NCBI GenBank assembly: GCA_020854035.1 | Contig: JADZGE010000031.1 | Location: 1 to 64,000 of the forward strand | DNA: 64,000 nucleotides | DNA from: Burkholderiales bacterium | Lineage (GTDB): Bacteria > Pseudomonadota > Gammaproteobacteria > Burkholderiales > SG8-41 | Reading direction: 5' to 3' | Part shown: positions 63,701-64,000 of the stretch, piece by piece | How positions within the stretch are numbered: position 1 is the stretch's first letter | Layout of the letters: each line of letters opens with the position of its first letter | Made by a program: the position numbers and the translations under genes | Notes under the pieces: model-generated | Database searches by the model: none | What the model was told of the DNA's origin: nothing | What the model saw: only the letters and a program-made list of their open reading frames with translations

Positions 63701-64000
63701 GGAGGTGTAGCGTTGCGGGGTGTCGCGGCAACCGCCGGCGCGGTTTCGATGGGAGAAGCTGCCGGAGTGGCCGGAGCGGCGGAATCAGAGGAATGCAGGG
63801 ATTCGGGAACAGGAGGTCCCGGTTTCGGCGGAGGTGGCGGGCCCTCGACAAGCCTGGCCAGGTGTATTACCTGCTGTTCGACGATGGCGAGCCGGACGAT
63901 CAGGTTGGCGAGGCGCTCGCGCACAAGCGACAAATCGTTTGTGACCGAGGACAGTTCAGGATCGCTTGTCCCGACAGCGGTGTCCGATTCTCCGGACTTC
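60715..64000 (-). CDS. large DUF2339 membrane protein (5' end outside window)
   Basis: About 1,094 residues are visible. A coiled-coil-like N-terminal stretch and a Pro/Ala/Glu-rich linker lead to roughly two dozen or more membrane helices from residue ~150 onward (VAKVGAVVLFFGVGFLLKYA is the diagnostic DUF2339 start). A TTG at 63933 could be a start, but the frame stays open to the window edge with a similar helix-forming sequence (TSDPELSSVTNDLSLVRERL), so the gene very probably begins beyond 64,000. The function of the family is unknown. Transcribed toward the LprI-like gene; GC content is lower than in the flagellar block. Confidence 0.85.
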   Translation of the reverse strand, partial: KSGESDTAVGTSDPELSSVTNDLSLVRERLANLIVRLAIVEQQVIHLARLVEGPPPPPKPGPPVPESLHSSDSAAPATPAASPIETAPAVAATPRNATPPNEPEAERGVKLDWKEDIAEVPAKEEPATEVPPRTIVQGSCPESAASSPVQPFMPSFLERLVSGNIVAKVGAVVLFFGVGFLLKYAYDRSLFPPAARLGAVALGAAVVFACGWRMRDRRPLYAIILQGVASGLAYLDVFFALKVFSFIATPVGFGLFTLLGVATTLLAVRQDAMPLAVLGLTGAFLAPVLASTDSGSHVLLFSYYLLLNIFIVAVSWFKSWRPLSLTGWFFTLAVAAFWGSRSYTPALFGTVEPFLLAFFAIYLVLPILFATRQPPELKGVVDGTLVFGTPAAVAFIQARLVWDMPYGLAWSSALGAALYALLAFMVARHNHMRLLRDTYIALFLGLGTLAIAFAFDAYATFALWTIEGTAILWVCLRQNSFPGRVFALAVQIGGAVFFLHDYDRYVRFNPWFNDAVLGCAIIAVAFLMSSMLYRRHGDLVGQGERSLGTLLLYGGALAYAVGGLDVVYHGVDAQLQPMVLVLFFSLSTFGIELAATRLRWTALRALTVPHLILLAVAVAFQVSLGGHPFANLGWLAWPVSLGTAFWYLHRQRRDGFGAALEIRYAGAWVIFFFIATWEAGWRLNQREYLLCMVVAAIGYVAAAIRFRLRESNSQAPRLSTLVLIWAMFFWFVSGFAWIERDLAREFEVRAGVALITLSAVTYHLVARRLGWEAMNHAARLPWLAFPLVVLMDITGTGLQLHPLGGVMAWTWPLSLGLAAWMLYREERGGLLAWTGYRHLVLLYLPVVLFSWELLSWVRDLHLGTAWQMAATAVPAALILLIGLSARNIDRWPLREHRLLYLTLLTPVALGLLLWSFVANVRAPGELEPLRYYVPFLNPLDMAIAIAACAAVVWSRCLGETDARNARTAIAVLGFVWLNAMVLRSVHYWESVPYQFDYLVRSVTVQAALSILWTAIAFGLMLRARYRTDRGLWIVGAGLLTVVVGKLFLVDLAIAGTVSRIVSFLAVGIMLLAIGYFVPVPPGKEDTTGEAPSHG

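Overview
This is a GC-rich proteobacterial chromosome segment, most likely from a betaproteobacterium. Four things point that way: the str-S10-spc-alpha gene order running on directly from rpoBC, a Bug-type (TctC) solute receptor, a fliEFGHIJKLMNOPQR flagellar block with fliDST and flaG, and a zinc-type S4 protein. The species cannot be named from the sequence alone. The window holds about 64 protein genes and one tRNA. I see no rRNA and no CRISPR array.

Region 1 (1-25,140, + strand) is core machinery. It holds the 3' part of rpoB, rpoC, rpsL-rpsG-fusA-tuf, the S10 cluster (rpsJ to rpsQ), the spc cluster (rplN to rpmJ) and the alpha cluster (rpsM-rpsK-rpsD-rpoA-rplQ), closed by an intrinsic terminator. 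Sigma70-type promoters with 17-base spacers lie before rpsL (overlapping the rpoC stop), rplN and rpsM, where the E. coli str, spc and alpha promoters also lie. Several leaders carry strong hairpins. Oddities are low-complexity extensions on S19, S3 and L5, a tuf gene with codon use unlike its neighbours, and an rplO frame that has no stop at the usual place and runs on over secY.

Region 2 (25,141-30,740) is accessory DNA of visibly lower GC. It holds a glyoxalase/epimerase-like gene, the C-terminal remnant of an IS200/IS605 transposase, a LysR regulator, and a divergent row of an amidohydrolase (PDC-lactonase type), a Bug receptor, a 3-hydroxyacyl-CoA dehydrogenase-like protein and an RraA/CHA-aldolase-type protein. 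It looks like an acquired catabolic cassette for a carboxylated aromatic or related acid.

Region 3 (30,857-48,718) is a flagellar cluster, almost all on the - strand: fliR to fliF, divergent fliE, a PilZ/YcgR brake, an orphan FlhB C-domain, a second FliK-like protein, fliT, fliS, fliD, flaG and flagellin. Sigma28-like promoters precede fliD and fliC.

Region 4 (48,871-58,787) is signalling: two GGDEF diguanylate cyclases, a NarL-type response regulator with its REC-PAS-histidine kinase, and, on the + strand behind a third sigma28-like promoter, a translationally coupled trio. The trio is a class III cyclase-like protein, a Ser/Thr kinase-HDOD-GAF fusion and a stand-alone HDOD protein. It is the best candidate for an undescribed system: a cassette apparently expressed with late flagellar genes.

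Region 5 (59,000-64,000) begins with a CAT-anticodon tRNA. Beyond it are paired inverted repeats, a secreted LprI-like protein and a very large DUF2339 membrane protein that runs off the window, again in lower-GC DNA.
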